From Annona cherimola (lineage: Eukaryota > Streptophyta > Magnoliopsida > Magnoliales > Annonaceae), in contig CM059973.1 of the NCBI GenBank assembly GCA_030490835.1, positions 54,874,008-54,938,007 of the forward strand: 64,000 nt of DNA, read 5' to 3'. Both the position numbers and the translations under genes were made by a program. The notes beneath the pieces are model-generated. The model did not search any database, was not told the origin of the DNA, and saw only the letters and a list, made by a program, of their open reading frames with translations. Shown in pieces: positions 1 to 11,544 of the stretch; the first letter of the stretch is position 1; each line of letters begins with the position of its first letter.

Positions 1-1235
1 GGGACTAGTTTAATAATGATTAAACTATAATTTAGATTTAAATAAATGAAATAAATATATATATCTTTTTGGTACTCCTTTAATAAATAAGTATTTTTAG
101 ATTAGTTTTTCTCGAGTTATTGGATATGATTATTTTTATTCACTTAGTTTGTGTCTATTTTAATCTTTCTTATGAAAATTAATATAAATGATTAACAAAA
201 TAAAAATGAATATTTTCAATTAAGTTTATATCGAGGGTAATGTAATAATTATATTATTTTTTATTTAAATAAAAATATATGCACTATTTTAATCATCCAC
301 AAAATTATTTTTATTTATAATTTAATAAGTTGAATTTGTCTAATCCAAACCATCTATATGATTCAAAGCATGTTAAAACATAAAAAATGATTCTTGAATC
401 ACCCAAATTGGACATCGGGAGTATTAGATCTAAATAAAACAAAATTTACCAAAAGTTTATCTAAATTTCTGTCCGTTGTGAGGGATGATGCACGGTGCGT
501 CACCCTCCACAGTTCCCATCGAACCCTAGCCGCCACTGTCACTGCTGCTTCAAATCCACTTGCCACAGGTCATTAGATTGTCGATCAAAACCAACCAGTG
601 ACTCGCTGTCGGCTTCCTAATTTCGGTTCCCAACTCACCGAACCAGATCTGTTCTCCAATCATCTGAATAAAAAAAATCGTTTCTGCAGATTTTCATCTT
701 TGTTTCCGGTCGGTGCCACCAACTGCCGCTCAAAACCCATTAGCTTCGTTGTTGTTAGTCACTCTCTGCTAGCCTCCCGCTTTTATTTTCGAAGCGAAGA
801 AAACCCATAAGCATCTTGCCTATTTTCTTCTTCCTTGCTACTACTATCACTACTCATCGATCACAACCATGCACTCGCTAAACGGGAAGGAAGAAACCGG
901 CGTCGGAGAAAGAGGAGAGTGCAGGCCATAGGAGATAGCTCTTAGTAGGTGATTGCTGGCAACATGCAGCTAGAGCATGAAGGTGGAGAGGGAGAAAAAA
1001 GAGAGGAAGGGCGGCTGAAATGTGCTGCCAATCGATGCACCCCTTACACAATTTTTCTTTTTGAAAATGTCTCATATAATCCCAACCGTCCAAAAAAAAT
1101 AGATGGTGGAGATGAAGGTTCCCACAAGAGAATCGTGGGAACCCCTTCCCCTAGGTTGGCATCCTTATAAGAATTGGGCTGGATTTGTAAAAGATAAGAT
1201 GGAACAAAATGAAATACTGGAAAAATGATAAAAAA
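1..1235. other. Intergenic sequence with a more GC-rich patch, no gene recognised
   Basis: Positions 1-380 are AT-rich without recognisable structure. Positions about 390-1170 are more GC-rich and hold short open frames on both strands (394-576 plus, 598-810 plus, 878-1093 minus). None shows a domain I know and none is long enough to be convincing. The patch could be a decayed gene piece or transposon interior. I see no splice or promoter context that rescues a gene model. Confidence 0.5.
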
Positions 1236-1690
1236 AAAAAAGCCTATTATGTTTGGCCTTAATCCCAAATATACACATTATGTTTTTAAAAATCTCATAT
1301 ATACTCACTACATTTGTAGTTAATACCAACAATGACCATTTTGTTAAAAATCATTAGTTAAATTTTTGTAAATGCCAAAAATACCCCTGCTATAAAATAA
1401 TAAAAATGAAAGAAAATAGAAAGAAATGAAATTAGAGCTTTGCAATTCATAGCTCATATGCAATTACGACATTGGTGAGTTATGATACTCAAAATTTCAA
1501 TTATGTCCAAAATTTGATCGACATATTAATAATTTTACATATTAACTAATGGTGTTAACTCACAGATTGAGTATTTTTATGATTAACTATAAACATAGTG
1601 GGTATATTTGAGATTTTGAAAATGTGATGGGTATATTTGGGGTTAGGGTCAAACGTAACAAGTATATTTAAGAAAAGGCCAAAAAATAAC
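1236..1690. mobile_element. MITE-like element with long imperfect inverted repeats (family M1, copy 1)
   Basis: The left end reads as phrases like 'CCCAAATATAC...' after an A-run. The right end reads as the reverse complement ('GTATATTTGGGGTTAGGG'), so the flanks pair over more than 100 bases with mismatches. The interior is AT-rich and has no transposase. A second copy at 20926-21345 matches in both arms and in the middle ('CAAAAATACCCCT', 'GAAATTAGAGCT'). The target duplication is unclear because the left end sits in a poly-A run. It is probably a non-autonomous DNA transposon. Confidence 0.6.
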
Positions 1691-3146
1691 TAGTAGTAGC
1701 TCAAGTGTATAGAGAGTATAAGGATAATTTTTATATAAAAATATGAATGCATTTCCATTGAAAATGTTTTTTGGTTGCACCACGAGATAATGTACTTATA
1801 GTTACTGACAATAAACTCATAACATGGCTAAAGTAAACCATCATTAAAAATTAAAATTTTTTCTTTATATTTTAATTTCTATTATTAAAATTTTATTAGA
1901 AAAAATCATATAAATGCATGTAAACCAATTTAATTATAAAAGATTATTAATCATTAATTTCCAACAAATAAAGCTACTTTAGCTGATAAAGTTGAATGAT
2001 TTCTTATTAGAAACCCAATTTAATAGCATTCAACAATTAATGGTTAAATTTCAATGAATTAAGCCATCTTCCTATGCAAAATGTGAATAATTTCTTATCA
2101 GAAGTTCAATTCAATAGCATTCTACAAAATTAATAATAAAGAATAAAAATTTCCATCTAACATGCATGCACAATGATGATGCTTGAAACTGTAAAAAAAA
2201 ATGACCTATTAAGAATTTAAGAGTTACAAACTCCATTAGAAACTCGATAAAGTTCACACTATAAATTAACCAATAAAACCACTATTATGAAGAATTAGAA
2301 ATAATATTAGAAGTCAAATGAAATATAAGTAATAAGTGTCGGTGCTCACGACGTTGATAGTTGTTGAATATTGTCAAAAAAAAAATCTTTACCTTCTCGT
2401 AGTGTTATCAATTTCATAAATTTTACTTTCATATCACTAATTTGTCATTGGCAATAACCATCAAATTGATCTCAACTTAGAAGAGTCTTCAAAAGAAAGA
2501 TTACATTTGGGCCTACAAATAAATCAAAGTTGAAAATTCACTATTAAAGTGAAAAAATACTAGAATTCACATGTTGCAACAAAGTAAATGAAACACATAC
2601 CACTAGATAAGTCATAATTTTAAAATAAAAGACAGTCCCCTTAATAAGCATAAAATAAAAAGAAAATATATTTGCAGTTTGTTTGTTCATCTAAAATTGA
2701 AACACCAGTGGAACCTCCTATTTATTAGGTGATTAGATCTCTAATGCCAAAAAATTTTAAATAATATCTTATCCAAAGTGGGTGAGGACCTAATAAAATC
2801 CATAACTACCAAATGGTAGCATTAAATACAAATTTACCTAGGCAAAATAGAAAGATTAGATGGTTTGATTAAATAGTTCTTTTTCATGAGACAAAGAAAA
2901 TTACAATTCAAAAAAATACCTTTCATATTAACGTAGAAAATATAAATAAAATATAAAGAGAATAAATAATAAATAATAGAAATAAAATACCTCATAAATC
3001 AACCATCTTCTACTAAATTTTTTGTATTTACTATTGCATCTTTTTGATGAATAGCAATGATATTATCTCTAATCCAAAATGCATTATCTTGTACAGTCTC
3101 AAATCAATCATCTTTAAGTATACTATTATTATATTAGAGGCATCAT
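1691..3146. other. AT-rich intergenic DNA, nothing recognised
   Basis: Very AT-rich sequence with many stops in all frames. I see no coding region, RNA gene or clear repeat boundary here. Confidence 0.5.
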
Positions 3147-3452
3147 CTAAAAAACGTATTTTGATGCATTTTTTAAAGTTTTTTCCTATAGACATGTTAA
3201 ACTAGGTGTATTGAATCTATAAATTAAGTTTTACCATTTTTGGATATTTTAAAGTATTTTTATTTTTAAATACGATGACATTCTTGCAATTTTTAGAGGC
3301 CAAAAAATTAAAAATTACAAGAATGCAATTGTGTTTAAAAATAAAAATACTTAAAATATTCAAAAATGAAAAATTCTGGTTTATAGATTCAATACACAAA
3401 CTTTAACATGTTTATAAAAAACTAAAAAATGCCTCAAAATACGTTTTTTAAG
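3147..3452. mobile_element. Fold-back MITE (family FB)
   Basis: The left arm from 3147 and the right arm ending at 3452 are near-complete reverse complements. Shared blocks are 'AAAAAACGTATTTTGA', 'GACATGTTAAA' and 'GTATTGAATCTATAAA', and the arms almost meet in the centre. There is no coding capacity: the 60-residue minus frame at 3217-3399 is an effect of the palindrome. Similar 'ACATGTTAAA..TACACTTA' arms occur at 22324-22636, 24797-25110, 45052-45300 and 54678-55031. Confidence 0.65.
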
Positions 3453-3577
3453 CCGACCTAAGTAAGCCTTTATTTAGGTTGACCTAACAAGATCACAATT
3501 CATTATATTGGCCTCCTTCAACACACGTCTAACTAGAATCTTCAACCACTTCATCACCTATATCATATAGATAATAT

Positions 3578-4155
3578 TGGTGTTAATGAATTGGGTTGGA
3601 TGAGTTGAAGCCTAATCCTAATCTTAATTCATTTAAAATATCTCAATCCTAATCCATTTATTAACACACTTAATAAACCTCAACTTTAACCCATTTTCAA
3701 CCCATTTAATAAATGAGTTTGCGGATTATTAATGGGTTGTACAGTAGACAAACTAAAGGCCTAGACTCTCGTAGATGACGATCTCACGGGGAGAGACAAA
3801 AGGGTGTTTTAGCTTAAGGAAAATAGAAATATGGTAGAAACAGGAAAATAGAATTCGGGCAATGATGAAAAAATAAAAATAAAGTGACGGAACGAAGACT
3901 TAGTAAGGAAAAATAACCAAGGAGTTTACATTTATATATATAACTTTGATTAGTTAAATGAGTTAAATGAGTTAAATGAGTCACTAACAGGTTGATGAGT
4001 TATAATCTCAACTCTAATCCATTTAAGTAATTAAATGGCTAAACGGGTTGGCAGATTAAAACTCATTTATTCAAAATTCCTAATCCAAACCCATTTATAA
4101 ACGGGTTGAACGAGTGGATTGACGGGTTGACCGTGACCATTAACACCCCTATATA
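3578..4155. mobile_element. hAT-like MITE with GGTGTTAAT ends and a 9-bp tandem repeat
   Basis: The left end begins near 'TTGGTGTTAATG'. The right end finishes 'CATTAACACCCC', its reverse complement. The interior is rich in 'GGGTTG', 'CCCATTTA' and 'CAACCC' phrases, as in many plant hAT-type MITEs. At about 3950-3982 the 9-mer GAGTTAAAT repeats about four times. No exact target duplication could be fixed. No protein is encoded. Confidence 0.5.
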
Positions 4156-5585
4156 GATCTTTAGCTTTTGCATTCAAAACAATATGTCAACGTTTGTTTA
4201 TTTGATCCTTAACATAAAATACCTTCTTAGCTTAAGAGGCTAATAAAAAAGAAACAATGCAAAGATTAGCTCCAACATGTATCGTGTGAAAAAATTACAA
4301 GCATGCGTCCGAACTTATCTTTTTCGTAGTCTCTTGCTCCATTAATAGCAACCCAATCATATTAGAATTATACAAATTTATAATTCCCATGATAGACTCT
4401 ATAATATCTCTCAAGATACCATAACATGCGACTTTCCCCTTCAACTGGCCTCTTATCTTACGCTCTTGCATAACTCAATATATTTGTACTTATTACAATC
4501 TATTATTTTGAGTGGTCAAATTTATTTTATGCTCATTAGTATTTTGAGCGGTCAAATTTATTTTATGCTTTTTAGTATGGAATTTAAAACCATTCCCAGT
4601 AACCTGTACATCTTTGTGCAAATTTTCTTGGACTGCATGCTAGACATCTTATTTCATATGTGATTCGTGGATCCCATTCTTCATCAAATTACTTGACCTA
4701 AGTTATATATAATAAAATTGAGTAAGATAATCACTAATTGTAATATGTTTATGTTTATTAAAAAAATATATTAGCGAAATATGAAATATAAATTATTTTT
4801 TAGATATATTTACATAATCACAAAATTATTCATAGAATATTTGATTATGTATCACTAATATTTTATTTTGTGATGGATGTCTTGAAAGACAGTGAGTTTT
4901 TCTTTTTTTCTTTTTTTTTTATTTTTTCTTTGCAGAGAGACAACGAGTTTTTCTTAAAATAGCTATTTCATGCTCTCTACAAAGAAGATAATAGGCATTA
5001 GTAGAGGACCAATTAAACTAAAGAATAAATATTTTTCATATGTAAATAACCATTATAAGATAGACTCAACTTACTTCCAAAATGATGTGATGGTATTATA
5101 ATTAATGAGCACATAGGGATGTTCTTGAATCGAAGTTTTATTACCTAAATCAATTTTTCTTAACCTTCTTTGTGTTTTGCATTCCATTCTCTTTTTTTCC
5201 AAGAGGTCATCCAAATAAAGAAAAGCTTGAAATAATTTCTCTTAATGTACATCGGTATGATCATTTCATGTCGATCGATTGAATTTTGTTTCTATGCTAG
5301 AAAGATGTCAAGAACAAAAAGGTGAGGCATTCATCAATTAAGTATCCTTCTACAATTGACCTTTTCCGAAGTAGCTTTGCCTTGTATATAAGACTTAAGC
5401 GTATAAAGTGATCTACAAAAATTTATTAAAACTAAATTTTTTTTAAAAATGTATTAAAACTAAAACTTGAATGTACAAAGTAACCTACAAAAATTTAATA
5501 AAACTTCACATGTGCATCATATTTTCATATTATGAAAATTAAATTTAAATATGAATGTTTAAATTAATATGTAAATTGCATCTTT
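4156..5585. other. AT-rich intergenic DNA, nothing recognised
   Basis: AT-rich with homopolymer runs (for example a T-run near 4905-4920) and short open frames only. The plus frame at 4466-4663 contains an internal near-duplicate of about 35 bases (TTTTGAGYGGTCAAATTTAT) and no known domain. Confidence 0.45.
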
Positions 5586-5589
5586 AATT

Positions 5590-6490
5590 ATATACGTCCA
5601 TCAATAATGTACAAGTCCAACTGCTTTAGCCTCAGCTGATAAATAAATCACCATATGCACTTGATTAGTAAAAAAGATGGAAGAAAATTTCTTTCTATAT
5701 GGCATAAATGTCAAGCTAGCTTACTCATCAAGCTTTTTCAGATCACATACATTAAGGACTTTAGAGCACAACTCTTTAAAAAATCAACATAGCTGAATAA
5801 TTACTAGGCTCATTTTATCAGGGAAAGACGCTCTGAATGTTATAGGAAGGAAATCTTGCTCTAAAATATGACAATGACAAAATTTTAGTCCCAATAGCTT
5901 ACGTTATGTGGTACACAATTTGCGATATTTGCACATTTAAGTTCTTTAAGACTCCACAAAGAATTTTTCTAACATGCTTTTGGCAAAAGTTTTTTGTATG
6001 ATCTTTTCAAATACCCATCTCTTGAAGTCTAAATGTGCTCGGTGATTATCTTTTGTCTTTCTTTCATAGTTTGTAATAGTTCCCAAGACATTATCATAAA
6101 TATTTTTCTCAATATGCGTCATGCCAGGACTATGACGTATTAGATTATATTCCAAATAAGGTAATCTGAAACAATATGAAAAAAAATACTTTTCTTCTTC
6201 CAAGGCCCTTCCTCATCAAATTTAGTTCCCTTTATGATCTGTATAATTTGAAGTTTTCGCTCTTCTTGTCAATCAAAAATAACAAAACTAGTTTGAGTCT
6301 AAGCACACTCCTTAAGTAAGAAAGTGACAAAAACATGGTACAGTGAAATCGACACTTATTCATACTCATGCTTAAAAGATTACATAAAGCATCATTAATC
6401 ATATAGTTAGGTGGTTTTGGTGAGGCACCCTTATAGTAAAAATGGCCTCGACAACACACACCATCATTTACATCTTCCATGTGACCCTCA
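5590..6490 (-). pseudogene. Decayed CACTA (En/Spm) TNP2-type transposase
   Basis: TNP2 transposases of CACTA elements catalyse cut-and-paste transposition. The minus frame at 5946-6203 contains 'LPYLEYNLIRHSPGMTHIEK' followed by 'NIYDNVLGT' and 'KTKDNHRAHLD', which fits the conserved TNP2 stretch around the 'RHNLDVMHIEKN' signature (D replaced by G here). Reading on toward lower coordinates with frame changes, the matching order continues: 'KLLGLKFCHCHILEQ', 'LPITFRASFPDK', 'FFKELCSKVLN', 'LPSFL', and a final piece near 5600-5640. Stops and frameshifts break it throughout, so it is inactive. The frame at 6232-6480 may be further TNP2 or element sequence, but I do not recognise it well. Element ends (CACTA repeats, 3-bp duplication) were not found. 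Confidence 0.72.
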
Positions 6491-6867
6491 AGTCATACAT
6501 AAAAATCATACAGTCGAAAAATATATTGTCATGATATGCATGACACGATCTAATGTAGCATTTGAATTTGACATTAAAATCATGCAACTAAAATTCATAT
6601 AAAATCCAAAAATAAAAACTAAAGATTTAACCAAATCCATGTCAAAACCATCGAGGGTTCTCTAAATTCTAATTTTAAACAACTAAACTCATTAGCACGA
6701 TCCATTATATATATAAAATCTTAAAATATAATTTCAAAAGTTCTACTTACTACATAACTAAAAACCAAACCTTGCTTTGTTCGATTCCAACTTTAACCTC
6801 AATCATTGAGTCCTTTATCATTATACACATATAAAATCTGTCAGCATATTTTGTATGAGTTAGCTTC

Positions 6868-7370
6868 TATGTAACCGGGTTACATTACATAGAAGCGGTT
6901 TCATGTAACCCCCTCAAATTTTATGAATTTGAAGCTTGATGGAAAATTAAATCCATCCATTATATTTAACATCATTTATTTAATTATGAGACCAAGTTTT
7001 TTCCAAATCTAATATATGCATAGGCTACATTTGCTCAAAAATAAGTATATTCATGTGTAAATTAAGAAAATAATTAGATTTATTCACATATGTATTGAAA
7101 TGTAATAATACTTTATAAAATTATTTATCCATATCGTAATAAAATTTTAGATGGTTTAGATATTGAAAATACTACTTAAAAATTGATATTGACATTAAAT
7201 AATTTATTATGTTGATTTTACACGTTTGAAGATGGGCCCCATATATAGCGATATTAGATAAATGAAAGAGGTTCCATAATAATATAAGTGATGTTAAATA
7301 TAATAGATGCAGTGAATTTTTCATCAACTACCGAGATTTTAAAAATGAAGAAGGTTACATAGAAGCATTC
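6868..7370. mobile_element. MITE with CTTCTATGTAACC-type ends (family F, copy 1)
   Basis: The left side reads 'TTCTATGTAACC...TTACATAGAAGCGG' and the right side 'GGTTACATAGAAGCATT', giving inverted ends of about 20 bases plus internal similarity. The core shared with copies at 41957-42495 and 53537-54050 includes 'ATTATATTTAACATCATTTA', 'TTTAGATGGTTTAGATATTG' and 'GTTGATTTTACAC'. No coding capacity. A hAT-like non-autonomous element is the best guess. Confidence 0.6.
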
Positions 7371-7781
7371 CGGTATTTTTATATTTAATATACTTTTTCA
7401 CATGAATTCACAACTATACGAGTAAACCATCTCTAGTTCTCTATTTCACATTAGCATGCACCATTGAAAATATTCTTCCTATGTTCTTCTAAGAAAATAC
7501 GCTTAAATCTACTTTACCTCAATAAATTGACAGATTCAATATTAAATAAAAAACCCTAGTACATCCCTCTTGTATGCTTATAAATCATAATTCATCGCAA
7601 TATCAATAAATAATTGAATCCTACCGTAATAACCTCGTCAAATCATTATCATCGTCAATCCTAGTTTTTAATTCAAATTACCCTCGTTGCAATAAATAAA
7701 TTCAATCAAATTCTAATATATTAATTAATTTAATTTACAATAGCATGAGTTCAATATTGAAATATACATATGAGAACAATT

Positions 7782-8114
7782 CATGTGCAGACGGACTGCA
7801 CCGTAATTAAAATGAGCCCCACACATATTAAAATATAATGAAACTTTATATAATAATTTATCCATATAGAAATAGTACTTTAGACGGTTTAGATGTTGAA
7901 AATAACACTTTAAACTTGATATTTATGTTAGACCATTTTATTACATTGATTTTGTGTCATTTTAAGATAGGACATATATGCATGTTGGATTTGGGTGAAA
8001 ATTGGTATGCTAATAAAGTAAATAATTCTAAATATAATAGGTAGAGTAGATTTCTCATTCATGATCAAATGGGCCCCACGGTGCACAAACTGCACTGTAA
8101 TTAAATGCACTTGA
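7782..8114. mobile_element. MITE, GTGCAGNCNGACTGCACC ends (family E, copy 1)
   Basis: The left end 'GTGCAGACGGACTGCACC' then 'GTAATTA..ATGAGCCCCAC' pairs with the right end 'GGGCCCCACGGTGCAC' then 'TGCACTGTAATTAAATGCAC'. The AT-rich interior includes 'TTTAGACGGTTTAGATGTTG' and matches three other copies (8133-8477, 41216-41555, 41571-41932). No open frame of note. Confidence 0.65.
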
Positions 8115-8132
8115 TTATATATATACAGAAAT

Positions 8133-8477
8133 ATTCAGGTGTAACATCGCTGAAATGGGCCCCGCATGATCATCAAATCATAATCTACTCCACCCATTGT
8201 ATTTAGAATAATATATTCTATTACCATACTAATTTTCATCCCAATTAGATATGTATATGGGCCCAATCTGAAAATGGTACAAATTCAATGTAATAAAATA
8301 GTTTGATGTAAATAACAACTTTAAAGTGGTTTTTTTAACATGTAAATTATTTGTTATAAAATTTATATATGGATAAATAATTGTATAAAATTTCATTGCA
8401 TTCTAATATATGTGGGGCCCATTTTTTATCAAATATATCGCTGTTCCGGTGCAATTGTGCTGCACCGGAACAACTCC
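8133..8477. mobile_element. MITE family E, copy 2, inverted relative to copy 1
   Basis: Begins near 'GGGCCCCGCATGATC' and ends with 'TGTGGGGCCCATTTTTTATC' followed by 'GTTCCGGTGCAATTGTGCTG'. The internal blocks ('CCCATTGTATTTAGAATAAT', 'CAATGTAATAAAATAGTTT') are the reverse complement of copy 1. It lies about 20 bases from copy 1, forming a head-to-head pair. Confidence 0.6.
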
Positions 8478-8478
8478 C

Positions 8479-8505
<27 letters not shown>
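8479..8505. repeat. (AT)n microsatellite
   Basis: About 13 uninterrupted AT dinucleotides directly after the family E copy. Likely polymorphic in length. Confidence 0.95.
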
Positions 8506-8509
<4 letters not shown>

Positions 8510-8510
<1 letters not shown>

Positions 8511-9415
8511 TCACCATTTGTTCTTAATTTGCTAAGAAAACATCCAAACCCTTCAATATCCATTTAATATAACATAGTATGATATTTTCTATAATATTCT
8601 ACATGCTTTAAATGGCATCCACTGTAATATAATTGAATGTTAATTATTAGTATAATCTAACCGAATCCACCCTCTTTAATTACTACCCTTTTTAGGTCGG
8701 TCCACTTGAATGGTAAAGATTTCTAGACATACAGGTGTGTAATACGATGTATAATAAAAAAATTCACACCATTAATTGAATGGAATCATCAACTCTGACC
8801 AATTAAATGCGCCTATATTTAAAAATTACCAAAATTCCCTTGACATTGCCGCAACTTCCTAATCAACGTTCTACGCGTCATAAATTATATAATATTTTAT
8901 TAATATATCACCTATGAAAAATAATCCCCTGAACATCCATAGGCCTATATAAATTATTACACTAGCCAATTAATGATATAATATATTTCTATATATAAAA
9001 ATGAAACTCTTGAATGCCATGATCAGGACGATACGCATGTTGTCATTTTTTCTAGTTGACAGGAAGAGCAAAGCATTTAAAATATGCACATTTTAGATTG
9101 ATGAAGGAAGCTAAGTTTGAGTGTGTTTATCATCTATATTAAGAGGATTATAGTATTTGTATATTGAAGTGTTGGAATGCCCTGCTAACTAAGTCAACGG
9201 TTGCTACTAAAATACACAATTGATGGTAATGGAAGAACATATACATGTGCAATAACATAATATGTAATGTAATATAATAAATATAATAGGTCTCCATAAA
9301 CCAAAGTCTTACTACATTAAATACAAACTAGATCCAAATGATTAAATCCATAAAATATATACATCACATCCACACTACTCACTCTAAAAAGTTAAAACAA
9401 ATAATTCTAAGTCTA
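8510..9415. other. AT-rich intergenic DNA, nothing recognised
   Basis: No coding region or clear repeat ends. A short tRNA-like phrase ('GGTCGGTCCACTTGAATGG') near 8696-8714 could be a SINE scrap but lacks a matching B box. Confidence 0.4.
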
Positions 9416-9419
9416 GATT

Positions 9420-10470
9420 CATTATGTTTTAGCCTCATTTGGTACACCAAGCTCATGTTTGTCTTCACCAACATGTCGTTATATAAAAAAACTGATAAAA
9501 TAAGATGAGTCTGGGCAAACTTAGTAAGTAGAGAATGTTAGCATAAACTGGTAAAACTCGAATAAACAATATGCATATGAATTGACAAAATATAAGCTAT
9601 ATCACAAATCTAAATCAAACTTAAATCCATATGAAACACATACTAATGTCCAAGCATGCATCAATGCATCACACATAGTGCTTCTTCAATTACCGCAATA
9701 GAGGCCTCCAAATTCTAATAGGGAGGTTCTGTATCTCGTTTCATAATCCAACCCGCTATACAGTCTAAGTTTTCATCACTGCACCCCAACACGAGTGGCC
9801 AACCTTGCACAGTATAGGTAGATCGGGCATAGTATAGGTAGATTAGAAAACACCTTTGTCCAAACTAGAGGTGTAATTAATACTCTGCTACGATCATCAA
9901 ATAGGCGTATCCACGTTGCCCCACATTATGTGAACGACTCCAACCCCAACCATTACGTTGATGGTCGTCAGTCCCACAGATTGGTTCACAATATACATTA
10001 TCCAATTCATAAGGGCTAGACAAATCAAGTTTGTAGCCCATCAAATCTACAACGGTCAGATAGGCTGGTCTGAACTAATGCCACCCAGGCTATAACATTT
10101 CAATCCCCGATTATGATGTGCTGACGGTTGTCACTAATAGTTCAACAACAACACTTCACAAAATCTATAACTATAGTCAAGACTCATGAATATGGCAGCA
10201 TCCCAAGCAATATTTGCCAATAAGAAATGAATAATAATAGCATGAATAAAGGTCAAACTCGATATCATAATAAATCATCGTAATTGATAATATTTATTCA
10301 TTCAAAATTAGAAAACAATGACATCCAAAACATTCATGTCTGTAACTATACATTACAATACAAAATCAAAGAAAAGGAGAAAAAAGCTCTACTTATTTTG
10401 GGCGAACTCTATTTTAATTATACAACAACACTCGTTTATCTTTAATTACTACACTAGTAAAATGATATTT
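9420..10470 (+). mobile_element. Probable decayed gypsy-type LTR remnant
   Basis: The order of phrases resembles the long LTR at 27888-33558. 'GAGTCTGGGCAAACTTAGTAAG' here (9509-9530) parallels 'GTGAGTCGAAACTCAATAAG' there. It is followed by a GC-richer tract (about 9700-10090) with 'CCACGTTGCCCCACATTATG' and 'GACTCCAACCCCAACC', similar in style to the LTR tract at about 28530-28680. There are no coding domains and no clear TG...CA ends. This is inference from composition and a few motifs. Confidence 0.35.
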
Positions 10471-11006
10471 TCCTATTGATATTTAAATATCAATTTTTAA
10501 TCATGATTTAATATATGTTTTACTCTAAGATGTGTGGATACCCATGGACCTTTATCTAGTAATTTACTTAAATACGATTTCTCATATAACTTAAATGATC
10601 CCACATCCTTAGCTATCATATATCACTTTCCAAATTAACAAAACTAACTTGCAAACTATATTTGGGTATTCTTTAAAATTAACATATTATTAAGGGTAAT
10701 TTGTATTTATGCCCACATAGTTTGATCCAAATTGCAGATATAATCACATAGTTTCACGAATTGCATATTACCCTCACATAGTTTTTCCAAAATTACATAT
10801 TACCCCATATTAACGGTTGCCGTCTATTGGGACGTTAATGAATTATTTAATTTTCAAATATACCCTCAGTGGGACAAGCCTCTCCGCCATAATCTCTGTC
10901 TTGCATCAATCTGGAAGAGCGCTGCACTCATGCATCTCTACTTTCCAAGCTCTTGTTTTGTTGGTTTTTTTCCTTATTTTGATTTTCTCATAATCTCTTG
11001 CATCGA

Positions 11007-11455
11007 TTTGGAAGAGCACTATGTGGAGAATCAGGTACAATATTTTTCATTCCCATGTTTCGCTTGTTCTTTTGGAGGTGGTTGTTTTCTTCGTCAGGTG
11101 CATATGCAACAAATGTAGATTCTCAGCAGCACAAATCACGGTCACCGGCAACATCGATGTCGAGACTCTCATCAAGAAGCTTCTGAAATCAAGCAAGCAC
11201 GTCGTGCTGTGGCTGGAGAAGAAAACCAGTAAAAAGAAAATGAGATGTAAAAAACCCATCTCGGATCTCATCAAGAAGCTTCTTAAATGAAGCAAGCACA
11301 TTGTGCTATGGCTGGAGAAGAAAAATAGTAAAAAGAAAACGAGATGTAAAAAACCCAATGCCGGAGAAGGAAATGATAAACAATCCATATTTGATGAAGA
11401 AAGGGATAGTGACGACAACAAAGATGATAAAAATCCAAAAAATCAGAAGCTGCCA
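11007..11455 (+). pseudogene. Captured fragment of a heavy-metal-associated (HIPP/HMA) gene
   Basis: HIPPs are small plant proteins with an HMA metal-binding domain. In two plus frames separated by a frameshift the sequence reads 'NVDSQQHK' (from about 11112) and then 'ITVTGNIDVETLIKKLLKSS' followed by 'KHVVLWLEKK' (about 11140-11230). This is the second half of an HMA domain followed by the lysine-rich linker usual in HIPPs. The first half with the CxxC metal-binding pair is not readable. A possible exon-intron trace lies upstream: a CAG|GTACAA donor near 11033 and a pyrimidine-rich TTTTCTTCGTCAG acceptor near 11097. About 100 bases are tandemly duplicated (near 11166-11270 and 11266-11360), and the second unit has a stop right after 'LIKKLLK'. 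The acidic tail 'NAGEGNDKQ' continues to about 11440. It is not functional as read. Confidence 0.7.
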
Positions 11456-11544
11456 TAGCAGCATCAGTAGCCACCGTTGGCATGCGAGTCGCAGATGGAT
11501 TTAGTCATGTACTCGACACTGACCATGCAAGTCCAATGACATTG

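Noticed and set aside
9420..10470. Coding gene in the GC-richer patch at 9700-10090
   Set aside because: No open frame of useful length; the wording resembles the non-coding long LTR at 28 kb.
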